A DNA stretch of 64,000 nucleotides, from assembly GCF_021917145.1 (NCBI RefSeq), contig NW_025813700.1, forward strand, positions 124,001-188,000, read 5' to 3'. Each line of letters starts with the position of its first letter. The stretch's first letter is position 1. A model generated the notes under the pieces. It ran no database searches. It worked only from the letters and a program-made list of their open reading frames with translations, and was not told where the DNA came from. This document shows positions 1 to 11,700 of the stretch, piece by piece. The stretch is from Hypomesus transpacificus. Lineage: Eukaryota; Chordata; Actinopteri; Osmeriformes; Osmeridae. Position numbers and translations under genes: made by a program.

Positions 1-387
1 TAGATCCATCCATCCACACTCCCCTGCCCCACTGGCTGCCAAAGAGAGACAAAGCAAGATGTTGTAGAGGGACTCTTAAACACTACTCCACCAGCGGATG
101 AATAAATAATGGAGGGATGGCGGCAAGGAGGAGGGGTGGAGCGCCGGGTCGAGGGGGGCGGAGGGACGGGGTGGGTTAGCGATGGCGAGGGGGGGGTAAC
201 GGATACACCGATGGCGGTGTCAGCTGTCCCCGGTAACATGAATTAGTCATTTAAGGGTTGTAATGGAGTGAACCACGGCCAGACAGGAGCCGGCCACACC
301 ACGCCAGACCGAGTGTCAAGGAAGGAGGCGGTCGCTCTGCTGGGAGCTACCAAGTGGAGCGACTGGGACTTGGGGTTGGGCTTGTCG

Positions 388-795
388 TGACAGAACACAC
401 ACACACACATGGAGACAATAAAGAGGATGCACACACGTTTGTTTGTGTGTGTGTTTGGCCTTGTGGTGACGGGACACACACACACACATTGACACAGTAA
501 AGAGGATGCACACACGTTTGTTTGTGTGTGTGTTTGGCCTTGTGGTGACGGGACACACACACACACATTGACACAGTAAAGAGGATGCACACACGTTTGT
601 TTGTGTGTGTGTTTGGCCTTGTGGTGACGGGACACACACACACACATTGACACAGTAAAGAGGATGCACACACGTTTGTTTGTGTGTGTGTTTGGCCTTG
701 TGGTGACGGGACACACACACACACATTGACACAGTAAAGAGGATGCACACACGTTTGTTTGTGTGTGTGTTTGGCCTTGTCGTGACAGAAAACAC
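388..795. repeat. 79-bp minisatellite with CA and GT arms
   Basis: The word AAGAGGATGCACACACG recurs every 79 bases (about 421, 500, 579, 658 and 737), giving roughly five near-identical copies. Each copy holds a run of CA followed by a run of GT, so single strands could fold on themselves. The repeat keeps long open frames in all three minus-strand frames, which have no coding meaning. Confidence 0.9.
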
Positions 796-1571
796 ACCCA
801 CACAACAAAAAGGATCCAGGCACAATTTCCCTTTTATTGTTCTCAGTGTCAGAGCCTGTCTTGGTTTGGGTCCAGCTCATCACTGGGTCACCTTGAGCTC
901 AGCCTCACTGTGTTTACTAAGTGGACCCCCACGGAATCTACGACCTTCATCGGAGGAGAATACTCCGCTTGGAATTCTTCATTCCGAGGTTTGTTCCCTG
1001 TTCTGTCTTTCTGTCCGTGTCTCGCGGCGTGATTGGATTCCCCTGGGTTTTTCAACATGAGCTCAGGTTGGATCCGGGGGTGTCGAGTATCTGTCGTCTT
1101 TGGTGACGCCGCACGTTAGCACAGGCTGTGCAAATAAAACACGATTGCGATTAAACTGCTCCATTCCCGAAGTTTTGGCTGGGCGACCTCAGTTTGCCCA
1201 AAACACCCCCCCCACACCCCCCGCTACGCCCCCCCCCCACCCCAGACAGAACACACAACCAAACCCATCCATCACGGCGACAGACAGACAGTCTCGCCAC
1301 GCCATCCTTACCGCAAAAAAACACACACGCCCCATTAAGCCAATCGTCCGAGCTCTAAGGAGAGCTTTGTCCAATCAGGGCCCCTGAGTGTATCGGGTGA
1401 CTGCGGGCTGGGGAAACGCGCGAGGCGTCGCGCGGGCACTTAGCTTGTGTTACATAAGGGTTCATATCTGATGTCCGGCTGGCCCGCGTTTGTCCCTCTG
1501 ACTGTTGCTGACTGATGGGATCTTGGAGGGCCTCACGCGGCGAGAGGCCCTGTCAGTGACACCTCGGAGAG

Positions 1572-1717
<146 letters not shown>

Positions 1718-1984
1718 AGGTAGAGAAAGTGCCAGGTAGAGGGGAGGGAGAGAGAGAGATATGGATGGAGAAGCTGGGAGGGAGAGAAGTGCGGGGGAGA
1801 GCGGGAGAGAGAGAGAGAGAGACAGAGAGAGAGGGAAGGGAGGGAGACTCACAGACAGACATGCGGAGAGGGCTTCAGGGACGACAACGTGATATGTGCG
1901 TTTGGGGGATTGGGGGAGCTCTTGATTTGCCAGTTAAGGTTTGCTGGTTCTATGTCCTCTTGGTTCAACCTCGTCTGTTGGACT

Positions 1985-2405
1985 AGATTGTAACCCTAGA
2001 CCTCCCTGTTCTAACCCTACCCCTCCCTGTTCTAACCCCACCCCTCCCTGTTCTAACCCCACCCCTCCCTGTTCTAACCCCACCCCTCCCTATTCTAACC
2101 CTACCCCTCCCCGTTCCATCACTAGCCCTCCCTGTTCTAACCCTAGCCCTCCCTGTTCTAACCCTACCCCTCCCTGTTCTAACCCTACCCCTCCCCGTTC
2201 CATCACTAGCCCTCCCTGTTCTAACCGTAGCCCTCCCTGTTCTAACCCTACCTCTCCCTGTTCTAACCCTACCCCTCCCTGTTCTAACCCTAGCCCTCCC
2301 TGTTCTAACCCTACCTCTCCCTGTTCTAACCCTACCCCTCCCTGTTCCAACACTAGCCCTCCCTGTTCTAACCCTACCCCTCCCTGTTCTAACCCCACCC
2401 CTCCA
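1985..2405. repeat. 21-bp minisatellite, CTGTTCTAACCCTA core
   Basis: About twenty copies of a 21-base unit with the core CCCTGTTCTAACCCTA. Variants swap CTACC, CTAGC and CCACC, and three copies carry CGTTCCATCACTAG instead. The core contains TAACCC, which resembles the telomere repeat, but the period is 21, so this is an ordinary minisatellite. Confidence 0.9.
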
Positions 2406-4380
2406 CAGTATTTACAGTGGTAGTCACAGCTGCTCCAGTTGAGGACTGGAGCCTCCATCTGTGGCCCTGCAGCACAGACTGACATCTGCACTGCACTTTG
2501 CCCAGTCTCTGCTAGAAGGGGATATTTATGTGTGACAGGGCCGTCTGGCCTGCTCTCAACATCCATCACCAGGTCGTTCCTCACTCTTGTCCACCCCGCT
2601 CGGGGTGAGCCTACCTGGGCCTAGCAGGGCCCCCCAACCCCCTTACAGGTGACCTTGTGGAGATGGATGGGCCGGCCGGCGGGCTCCCGGCGCCCTCACC
2701 TCACACCCGCGTTCAATTATGGATGTGGCGTAATGCCTGAGAGATGGCGTGTGTGATCTGAGAGGCCTCAGCGGAGTGCGGTGAAAGGCGTTAGCGGCTA
2801 GCTGAGTGTTAGCGCCAGATTGTGTTGCTGAAAGCTACTAGGTGAATAAATCACAGACGGTGTGCCGTCCAGATAGTCCTTTATCTGCCTCTGTTACAAG
2901 ATAGCAGTACACAGTATAACACAGAGCAGGCCTGGTAAAGGGGGGTGCCAATTAAAGCCCACGCGTATAATTATCCCAGGCCCTCGATCTCTAACAGTGC
3001 GCTGAGGTAACTGGTGTAAGGGTAGCAGGGAGGGTCACATTGCTCAGCTCAGAGACAGAGCTGGTGGCAGGATGAGGAGTTAGCATTGGCGAAAAATGTC
3101 CTTGTCATCCATTTATATTTTGTCGCTGAGTTGAAAATACCTCCTCCATTGCAGTGGAGGATGAGGGTGTGGGGGTGTGGGGGTGTGGGTGGGGAGGCGG
3201 TTCTATCACCGTGACAGGGCCGTGGATGGATGGACGGAGAAGGAGGAAGAGATTATCCACATTTATTACAGTAGAGCAAATTAAAAAGAGGAGGTCATTA
3301 CTTCTCTCTTCCAGGACAGAGGTTCTAAATTTAGCTCCTGGCATGATAGATGTCTGCAGTCTCCCGTGGGTGGCCAAGAAGGGGGCGCTCTGGACCCCCC
3401 CCCCCCCCCCACACACACACACACGCCCCCCCCCTCCCCCCCACCCCCCCCCTGCTCATCAAAAACACAGGGAAATATGGAGTGGTTTATAGCATCCAGC
3501 CCACTTAGAAAACAAGGCCATCCCCATTGTTGTTCAGGCAAGGCAATATTGGGTTTTATACGTTTATGTATTTAGCAAACCGCCGAGAACGAGCTGCTCA
3601 CTGCAAAGAATATCGCAAGTAATATCCGCAAAGAATATCTAAAGAAGTTCCAGAGGGCAACTTCTCTCATGAATAAACTTGATTGGTATTTTTTGCTGAT
3701 GCGGTTCCACAGTTTTCTCCCTATCTAAGAGTGTAGCACTGGAAAGAAAATTCACCCTTTGTGTGTCTGATCCTCCATTTTCTTCACATTACATTCCCTT
3801 AATAATATTGAAACATATTTAGTCAGCATGGAGGTTTTGCCACACATCTTATAGCACAGTTACTATTCCCTGACCTTTTACTGGAAGGGGAAAGCAATGA
3901 TTACTGTCCTTAAGAACAGGAAGAGGAGTCCAAGTTTACTGTTAAAGTCCTGTTTGATAGCTTACCAATTACACTCGCAACTTGCTTCAGGCAAAAGCAA
4001 AACACTCTGCAGAGGTGCAGGGGGCTGTTGCGTGTAGCTGTTTAGTTCCATGTCTACGTGCGTTCTAGAAAAGGCCCACTCGCTCGTCGTGTGGTATTTC
4101 CGGTGGTAATACAGCGAGCCGTTTGAGCAAGGTGAGAGAGGAGCGTTGCGTTGGGGAGAACGATAGCCGATGGGCCTGTCTGTTATTACCGTCCCTCACC
4201 TTTCTGTGCACCTGAGCTCCGACGTGCTCCAGACAAATTTAGCATGCATCATGATCTTCCTGCACGGATGAGATTATGTTCTCATCATACGCACAGCGAA
4301 TGAGATCCGCACCCCCCCCCCCCCGCCCACCCCCGCCCACCCTCTTACGTAAATGATACATGACACTAAATGAGCACCAC

Positions 4381-4700
4381 GGCAGCTAGTGAGAAACTAT
4401 GACTCTAATCATGAAAAAACTAACAAGATCATAAAGAGAGTTAGAGGGAGAGCGAGTAAAAGAACGAAAGGCAGAATGTTATTTTTTTGTTAAATAACTG
4501 CTCTATAAATCACAAGAACAACAGCATTTGTGATGCCAAAGTTATACTGCAATTTACAGTAATCAATTAAGAAAGTTATGGAGTTTGCATAATGATAAGC
4601 GCATATCACACAGACAAATGACACTCAAAGGTCTTTCCATTAAATTGAATTGGTACCTTTTAGTTTCTGTATGATTTACACAAAAGACAAAGACTTGCCT
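4381..4700. other. AT-rich, non-repetitive block; possible conserved non-coding element
   Basis: This block stands out from the repeat-rich, GC-rich flanks. It is unique-looking, AT-rich, without long open frames, and holds an octamer-like TTTGCATAATGA near 4585. That is the look of many vertebrate conserved non-coding elements, but without an alignment the call is only a suggestion. Confidence 0.2.
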
Positions 4701-6629
4701 CAAGGACTTGCCTCAACTTACCCCACGATTCCCAGAATATTTCAAATTGTAGTTCTTTCTAGCCCTCTTCTATAATACATTACCCAGACGTCTGAAGGAC
4801 TACAAATGAGTGTAGCTAATCCATTAGAGGCACCAGGCCTTCTTGGGAGAAGAGGGAGAGCGATGAGGATTTTATTTTTACATGAGGCCCACGCCGCCGC
4901 CGCGCCACGTATCGCATGTCATCCGCCGTGAAAAGAAGGGATGAGAGACGAGGGGCGAAGGAGGGAGAGAGAGTGGCCGAGCGAGAGCATGGATGAGGAT
5001 GGGGGTGGGCATGCGACCTGGGAGAGGAACAGGAGGAGGAGGGTAGAGGGAGGGGGACAGTGCAGGTTTAGGGGGCCTTTCAGCAAGATTATGGGAGGTG
5101 TGCGCAATCATGATCCCTTGGAGGTCTGGGGGGATGAATACTTCAATGATTGAAACAAAAAACAACCAATAGGTGAGGCTTGAAGAACTGGGGGGTCAGG
5201 GGTGGGGTGGGGGTTATCCCATATGTAGGACAGGTAAGTCCATTCCAGCTCCTCTGTGCAGTCATCGCAATAAACCGACCCTACGTCCGATAAACTGTTG
5301 TGATTGGCCCGCCACTTCCTACGCCGACCACGCTGCAGGGTTTGTGAGACAATGTGTCCCGGTGACTGTTGTCATGGGGAGAACCCGATTGACAGGGCGA
5401 GAGGTCCGCATCCGGTCAGTAACCGTGCCTGTCTACGTTACGGACGGTGACGCAGGCCTGGTCACAGAAGCCCCGAGGAGGGAGGAGTTCTAGAGGAGGA
5501 CGGCACTTTGGTTTTTGATTGCATTATGTCCAGACGAGTAACCTGATCACAGTGGGATCGCTAGCACCGCGGATGACCTAACCCAGGACACGTGACCAGT
5601 TGAGGAGCGGTTAGTCTGGTGGGACACCAAAACCCTCTCTCTTTCTCACATTCCCACTTACGCTTGTCTTTCCCCCTCTCATAGCCTTTACACTCTCACC
5701 CTTACTTTAACATCTTCCATTCTTTCTTATTTGTTCTTTAATTCTTTAACTCTTTAACTATTAACAGTCTGTTCAACCAGGCAGTGCAACACACACCCTG
5801 GTCCTCATGACTCTCTCCCCAGTCTGTCCGTCTCTCCGACGATTCAGCTGAGAGCGTCTCGATGACCTTGACTTCCTGCCCCCCCCTCCCCACAGCGTCT
5901 CCAGCACCCTGATTGGCAGCTTGCCATCCCGTCGGAGTCTCTGACTGGCAGGTAACCCGGCCCTTCCTCTTTCCGTGATTGGCGGTTTGCGGACCGAAGG
6001 CCACTGCAAATCAGCCGTGTCCCTCACTCATGCTCTTCCCCAGGTGTACTGTCGGCAGAGCCGGCGGAGCGGAGAGGTCTCAAGCTGATTTCGATAACAG
6101 CTGGGGAAAGCTGTCTCTACAGCTTCAAAAAAGAGCCTTGCCTACGCAACGTGTTACCCAATCAGGTTAGGGTACTGGAGCAGAGCACACACTTAGAAAA
6201 GAGAGAGGATTCTTTTGCGACTATCTTACTTACTGTAATCTGTTTACTTCTATTCTAGTTTGTCTGCAGAAATTTCTGGTGTAGTTTTGTGAGAAGGCCG
6301 TCCTTAAAACCAAACCACCTTTTCAGGTGTTGCCAATGTCACGGTAGGGGACCTCTTCTGCTGTGTGGAAAATGAAGGTGAAGCTCTCCTGTCTGGGTAA
6401 ACACTGTCATCTAGAGGACAATGAGGCATATGGCAGATTAACCGGAAAACACTTTATTGTCGATAGGGGGAAAAAAAGATTTAATTCAACAATTATCCAA
6501 ACAGTATCACACATTATTTACATAATCAAGTCAAGTAGATGGTACACTATATAGTGTGATAGTGGTCACACTTACCATTTAATGTGGGTCTCCCTGTTAC
6601 CTACAGCATAGTTTCACTCTTGATTGTCT

Positions 6630-7090
6630 CCTGCTCAAGTTCAAGTTCAAGTCAAGTTCAAATTTGTCAGATGCACAGAACAACACAAGGTTAGACTGGG
6701 CACTGAAATTCTTAAGACAAGACAACGCAAGCACCTGACATAACATAACATTTAAGTACACGGAACAAATTTACATCTATGCTGAGCTTAGATAAGTGAA
6801 CTTCCTGAATATACAGATAGCAATAAATAAACGACTAAACTAACCCTAACACTAAAACTTCTAAAATTACAGATAACAATAAATAGTACGCTATACTAAC
6901 CCTAATGCACAAAAAAACCTGTTTCAACCCTATAACCTATCTAACCTAAGTGGAGTACAGTGCAATAGTGCAAATTTGCAGATCAGTGACTACCTCAATG
7001 ACCAAACAGGAGGCTGGTGGCGAGGTACAGTGAGGTACAGTAGTGCAATGTTACTGAAGCAGCATCAGGTGCTTCAGTAGATCTCTTACT
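6630..7090. repeat. Probable old dispersed repeat
   Basis: The stretch begins with direct repeats of CAAGTTCAAGT (6636-6660). It has a duplicated segment containing ACAGATA(A/G)CAATAAATA and ACTAACCCTAA (about 6816-6860 and 6870-6905), and then the words GTGCAATAGTGCAAA and GAGGTACAGT. Such words are typical of transposon tails in fish genomes. I could not name the family. Confidence 0.35.
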
Positions 7091-7303
7091 AGAATATGGT
7101 TTGTTGCACTGAAAAGCTCTTCCAGTCTTTGAATGGGGTATATGTTTAAGAATCTCTTGTCGTTTCTATGAGTTCATGTTACTGATTTTACCATGGGACA
7201 ACTGTATGTAATCAGTGATAGAAAGGTAAGAAACACATTGGAAGATCTTGAACATAGGCTAATTTAATCTGTTTAGACCTGGACACACAATGTATCCATA
7301 TAT

Positions 7304-7330
7304 TTTATTGATTTAACATTCCTTTTTATT
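7304..7330 (-). terminator. Candidate poly(A) signals for the SAMD9-like/FIIND/CARD gene
   Basis: TTTATT on the plus strand, that is AATAAA on the minus strand, occurs at 7304-7309 and 7325-7330. These are the nearest canonical signals I found downstream of the CARD exon stop at 8456 and would give a 3' UTR of about 1.1 kb. Nothing else confirms them. Confidence 0.3.
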
Positions 7331-8181
7331 TATGGTGATGTACAATTAGTGCAAGTAGAGAGAACAGCAAAATATAACGGTGTCAACGGTTTTTACTCTC
7401 CACACGAAGCATCTTTAAGGTTTTCCTTAAAAAATAAATAGATTGTTTGGTCCATAGTATGCCAAGGTTAACCAAACTGACAACAGAACATTGATTTTGT
7501 CTTAATAATGTGACGATAAAGGTCTGTTTCAAAATCCTCAATCCAGGTTTATAAAGACGTATTTCCGCTGCCAAACGTAATTAGATTCATAAATGTTGTA
7601 TCTCTTAAAAAAATACATATTGCTGTGCAGGCTGTTTGATAAAAATATCTCTATTTACATTTGCCTGAGTGATGTACTGATTGTGCACATACGTACAACC
7701 AATGATCAAGGACTACACATGTAGTCACAGTATTAAAAAATATCTTAATATCAGTGAAACAATAACATAATCTCAACTACAATATTCCATAACTCATCTG
7801 ATAAGACAGTGATACAACAACATCATCTTGTCAAGTAAAACATTGTAAACACACAGAGGTACAGTCTGTGTTTCAAGACAGTGCAACAAGAAGATATGTA
7901 CAAAATACAACATTCACAAAAATGTACAGTTACAAGATTTATCATGAAGTACAGTGCTTTTAAAAGGAGCCTGGGTGCCCAATTATCATACTTGTAAACA
8001 ACAAGACCAGATTTTGATTCATTTATGCAAACAAATGCTAAAAAAGTACTTTCTTCCTTGTTTGGCTACAGTTGACCATTTACTGCTTTTTTCAAACAAG
8101 ATCCCTCTATTCAAGACATCTAAACCCATTTAAAGCTATTGAATTAAGAAACACGTATCTTTGTCTCTCCACCCGACACAC

Positions 8182-8363
8182 AATGTTGCAGCAACATACT
8201 GGCAATGTTGCAGCAACATACTGGCAATGTTGCAGCAACATACTGGCAATGTTGCAGCAACATACTGGCAATGTTGCAGCAACATACTGGCAATGTTGCA
8301 GCAACATACTGGCAATGTTGCAGCAACATACTGGCAATGTTGCAGCAACATACTGGCAATGTT
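8182..8363. repeat. 22-bp tandem repeat with a palindromic core
   Basis: Eight to nine copies of a 22-base unit, almost perfect. Each contains TGTTGCAGCAACA, whose arms TGTTGC and GCAACA are exact inverted repeats around one base. The array starts about 90 bases downstream of the CARD exon stop codon, so it should lie in that gene's 3' UTR. The transcript would carry a row of short hairpins. The array also creates spurious open frames in several phases. Confidence 0.95.
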
Positions 8364-8455
8364 GCTACAACGCTGGGTGTCAACTTACCCGGGTATTTTG
8401 CATAACCTGCTATCTGAAATACCCTCCAGTTATATATACAAAACAAACATCCTAC

Positions 8456-8739
8456 TTACGAATCCATCATCAGTGACTCAATAAGGTTAGGATTGTGTGT
8501 CTGAAGCACTTTGAGAAACTCCCTTTCCACTTTTTCTCCCTTGAATCCGACGGCATCCAGCAGTTCCCTTGTTCGTTGTTGATCAACTTTTATGGCCTTG
8601 ATGTTGGAGTACTGTTCGTTGCTGATTATTTTTTGTGAAAACAAAATATCAGCCATCGGTAATACATTTTTGGTATATTGTATGAGAGTAGCAAAGTGCT
8701 TCTCTACGAACCCTACTGGAGGAATTGTTGGCCCCTGGT
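8456..8739 (-). other. C-terminal CARD exon
   Basis: This 284-nt exon (2 + 282) encodes 93 residues with FVEKHFATLIQYTKNV, ISNEQYSNIKA, RELLDAV and FLKVLQTHNPNLIESLM. They line up with the six-helix CARD of NLRP1 and fish caspase-1/ASC partners (FVDxHRxxLIxRVxxV, LSxEQYxxVxA, LKExHPHLI). The acceptor CGCAG at 8740-8744 joins in phase to the 42-nt exon 9 (8862-8903), which is a short linker. The stop is TAA at 8456-8458. Confidence 0.85.
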
Positions 8740-11700
8740 CTGCGAATACCACAATATGTTAGTTTTTGTTTATAAAACACAGGTATAATATATAATTCAC
8801 AAGATAAGTATGTCATAATGGTAAACATTTAAATGGAAAAGGTATTTGTATATTGACTTACAATTATACGAGACATCACTCTCTCCTTGCATAAAGAGGT
8901 GATCTGAAAACAATTAAATTAAGTTAATTGGAGGATTTTGATATACAGAGAGTAACCAAAGACAACCCTTAAAATGATCAATTAACAACGACTGAACACT
9001 GAGAGACTGTCACTTTTTGCAGTCTTATTAAACAATCAAATACTAAACAGTCAAAATGTTCGTCTTGTATGTGTTACCTTGTTTTGTATCTTGATACTAT
9101 TCATTGCTTGATTCAATGACTAAGAAAACCTAAGGCACATACACACATTTTATATTCGGTATTCGTCATTTGTCCTATTGACTGAGACAGTAGTTCAAAA
9201 AGGAAACTTTAGATGGAAATAGCTGCATTACCGTATTTTACGGTAAATAAGCCGCACCCCTTCAGAATGTACAATTTATGTTTGTAAGTCTGAGTGCACG
9301 CCGCACCGGGATATAAGCCGCACTTTATAAATTCACAACGCCATCGTTGAACAATTCGCTTCGAAATATAAGCCACACAAGCACAAGAAAATTGTAAAAT
9401 TGGAGTACAAGCCGCGGCTTATTTTCCGTAAAATACGGTACTATAAAAGTGTTGTGGTTCAATACATTACTATAGAGAAAGAAATAAACTCAGATCCACA
9501 ATTTACACTTTTTTGGGGCAAATGAAGCCTGTGCAGGTGAAAACAAGATAGAATTAACTGAATAGAAATGGTTTGTTAGATCAGCATCTGTTTGTTTCTG
9601 ACCTTTATGAATGCTTGCTTTCCATACAACTTCCATTTCATGCTTCAACTCGAGAACAATGTCAGTGTTTAAATTCTCCAGACGAATCATAAAAAAGCTT
9701 GGTGTGGTGTTGGATGATCTCAACTTTATTCTCTGGTGAAAGAAAGTGATGGAGAATGTTCAAGACACAGACTTTAAACACTTTATATGCACAATGACAC
9801 TTTACCATATTTGCGCACTATGTTCCAAATTTGTATTTTTGTATTTTTATATTCATATTATAGCTATTTTATACTTATATTTTATTTTACATACATTTCC
9901 CCTTAGTATTAGTTAGTTAAACATTGTTAGACTTTGTACCTTTAGTATACTTAGACTTGTTTAAACTTACACCACTTATTAAGCTGTGTTCCTATGGATG
10001 CACCTTCCTGCCATAGTAAATTCCTTGTGTGTGCAAACTTTCATGGCGATTAAAACCCCTTCTGAAGCAATACATTTTAACTTGTAACTTTCAACAAAGT
10101 AGTGTTGTCAAATTGTAATCTCATATTGTTGACAAGACATGATGACATTTTGGAACCGAGAAGGCTCTGATGTCTAAAAACGAATCTAAATAAGGTCTAT
10201 TAGATGTTGTTCCATTGTACATCTAGTATCCAAAGATAAGAATTTTAGGCATGATGACCGTGTTGAAGTACAATATAAACTTGCTATAGAGATACAAGCT
10301 TAGTGACCTGCCACATTACTTATCATATAATAATACAATAATGAACATATAATAATAATAATAATAATGCAATATCATAAAATAATAGAATTTCTACCTC
10401 TGGAGTAACATGAGCTTTGCATGTGTTTTCCAAGCTGAACCAACTTTTTATCTTCAGGGATTTTTCTGGTCTTGGAACAAGGATCCTTTTACTTTTTTTT
10501 TCTTTTTCCTCTTGCTTCTCTACAGCCTGCAAAATCAGCAAGGGTTCACAGAAATAGTTGGACACGACTTTTCAAGAAGAAAGTTGGTCAAGTTAATCCG
10601 TTAGCATTAAGGCTTACACACTTAAATTTATCAATTCTGCATGCATAACATAGCTACTATTACTGCATTAATGGCCTGAATGTCTCAACAATCCATATCT
10701 GCATATGGCGGGTTGCGTGGTTCCTGACACTGGTACAAGGCCTTTCTGTTATTAATTAAAATGTGCATCTTACTGTTATTATAGAGCAAAAGTGCTGTTT
10801 ATATGAAGTCAACATTATTTTACCCAGCTCTCACCTCAACAAGAGACGGATCACTGGGAAACAGATATATACGTAGAATGTGTCCCGAGAGATAGATCAT
10901 AAGTTCACAGTGCACTTTATATTTCCCAAATCTCAAGAGAACACCTTTTGGAGAGAAGGAGGGTTGAAGAAGCTTGGCATGGCAACAGGTAGCTTCATCC
11001 ACTTTCTCAATAGATGTTCCACTTTCCTCCACATGCAGAATTCTCATTTCGCTCTTAAGGGAAGGGTTACTACCTTAAAAAATAAGATTGGAGAAACATA
11101 TATATTTTTAACAATGTTGCTGTGAGTTTGTATCATATTGTTTATTTATCTGATTTACATGCCTTCCCTTACTTAAACAGGCAAAATGTGGCAGATGGAT
11201 TTCTTCCAGTTGACCTGATTTAATAGTAATGTCCATTAATGGGCCACCTTGTATGTATTGCAATGTTTCCAAAAAAGGACTGTAGGTTGTCCAGTTGCAG
11301 TAGTGGTATTGAAGTGTGACATCACTCTTGCACACCCAGCGAAGACCAGAGGCTGTGCACTCATATTGCCCTCTTTGGTTCCAGTGACTAACAATAATTA
11401 AGAGAAAACAGTATGTTTCAATAGAAAATGTAATGATAAGATGCAATACAGGGTACTGTGGATCAAACTTTTCTCTGGGTTTATAATATTACTGTCAAGT
11501 TAACTATTAAAATCTAGCAGTAAATAAAATTACCAGTGTAATCTCACTCCTGCCTCTGTAATCACTATAGGGTTAACTTTAGTCCAATGGTTGGAGTCCT
11601 ATAGAAAAGCAATACAAAATTGCAATGATACATCAAGATTAGGCATCTGAGTTCAAAATATCAGCAAAAATAGTAGTATTTACCAACACAGACCTAGTTT

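Noticed and set aside
1985..2405. Interstitial telomere sequence
   Set aside because: TAACCC occurs once per 21-bp unit and never in tandem, so it is a minisatellite and not a telomeric array.
8037..8484. CRISPR-like array at the 22-bp repeats
   Set aside because: The units are contiguous with no variable spacers, and the genome is a vertebrate.
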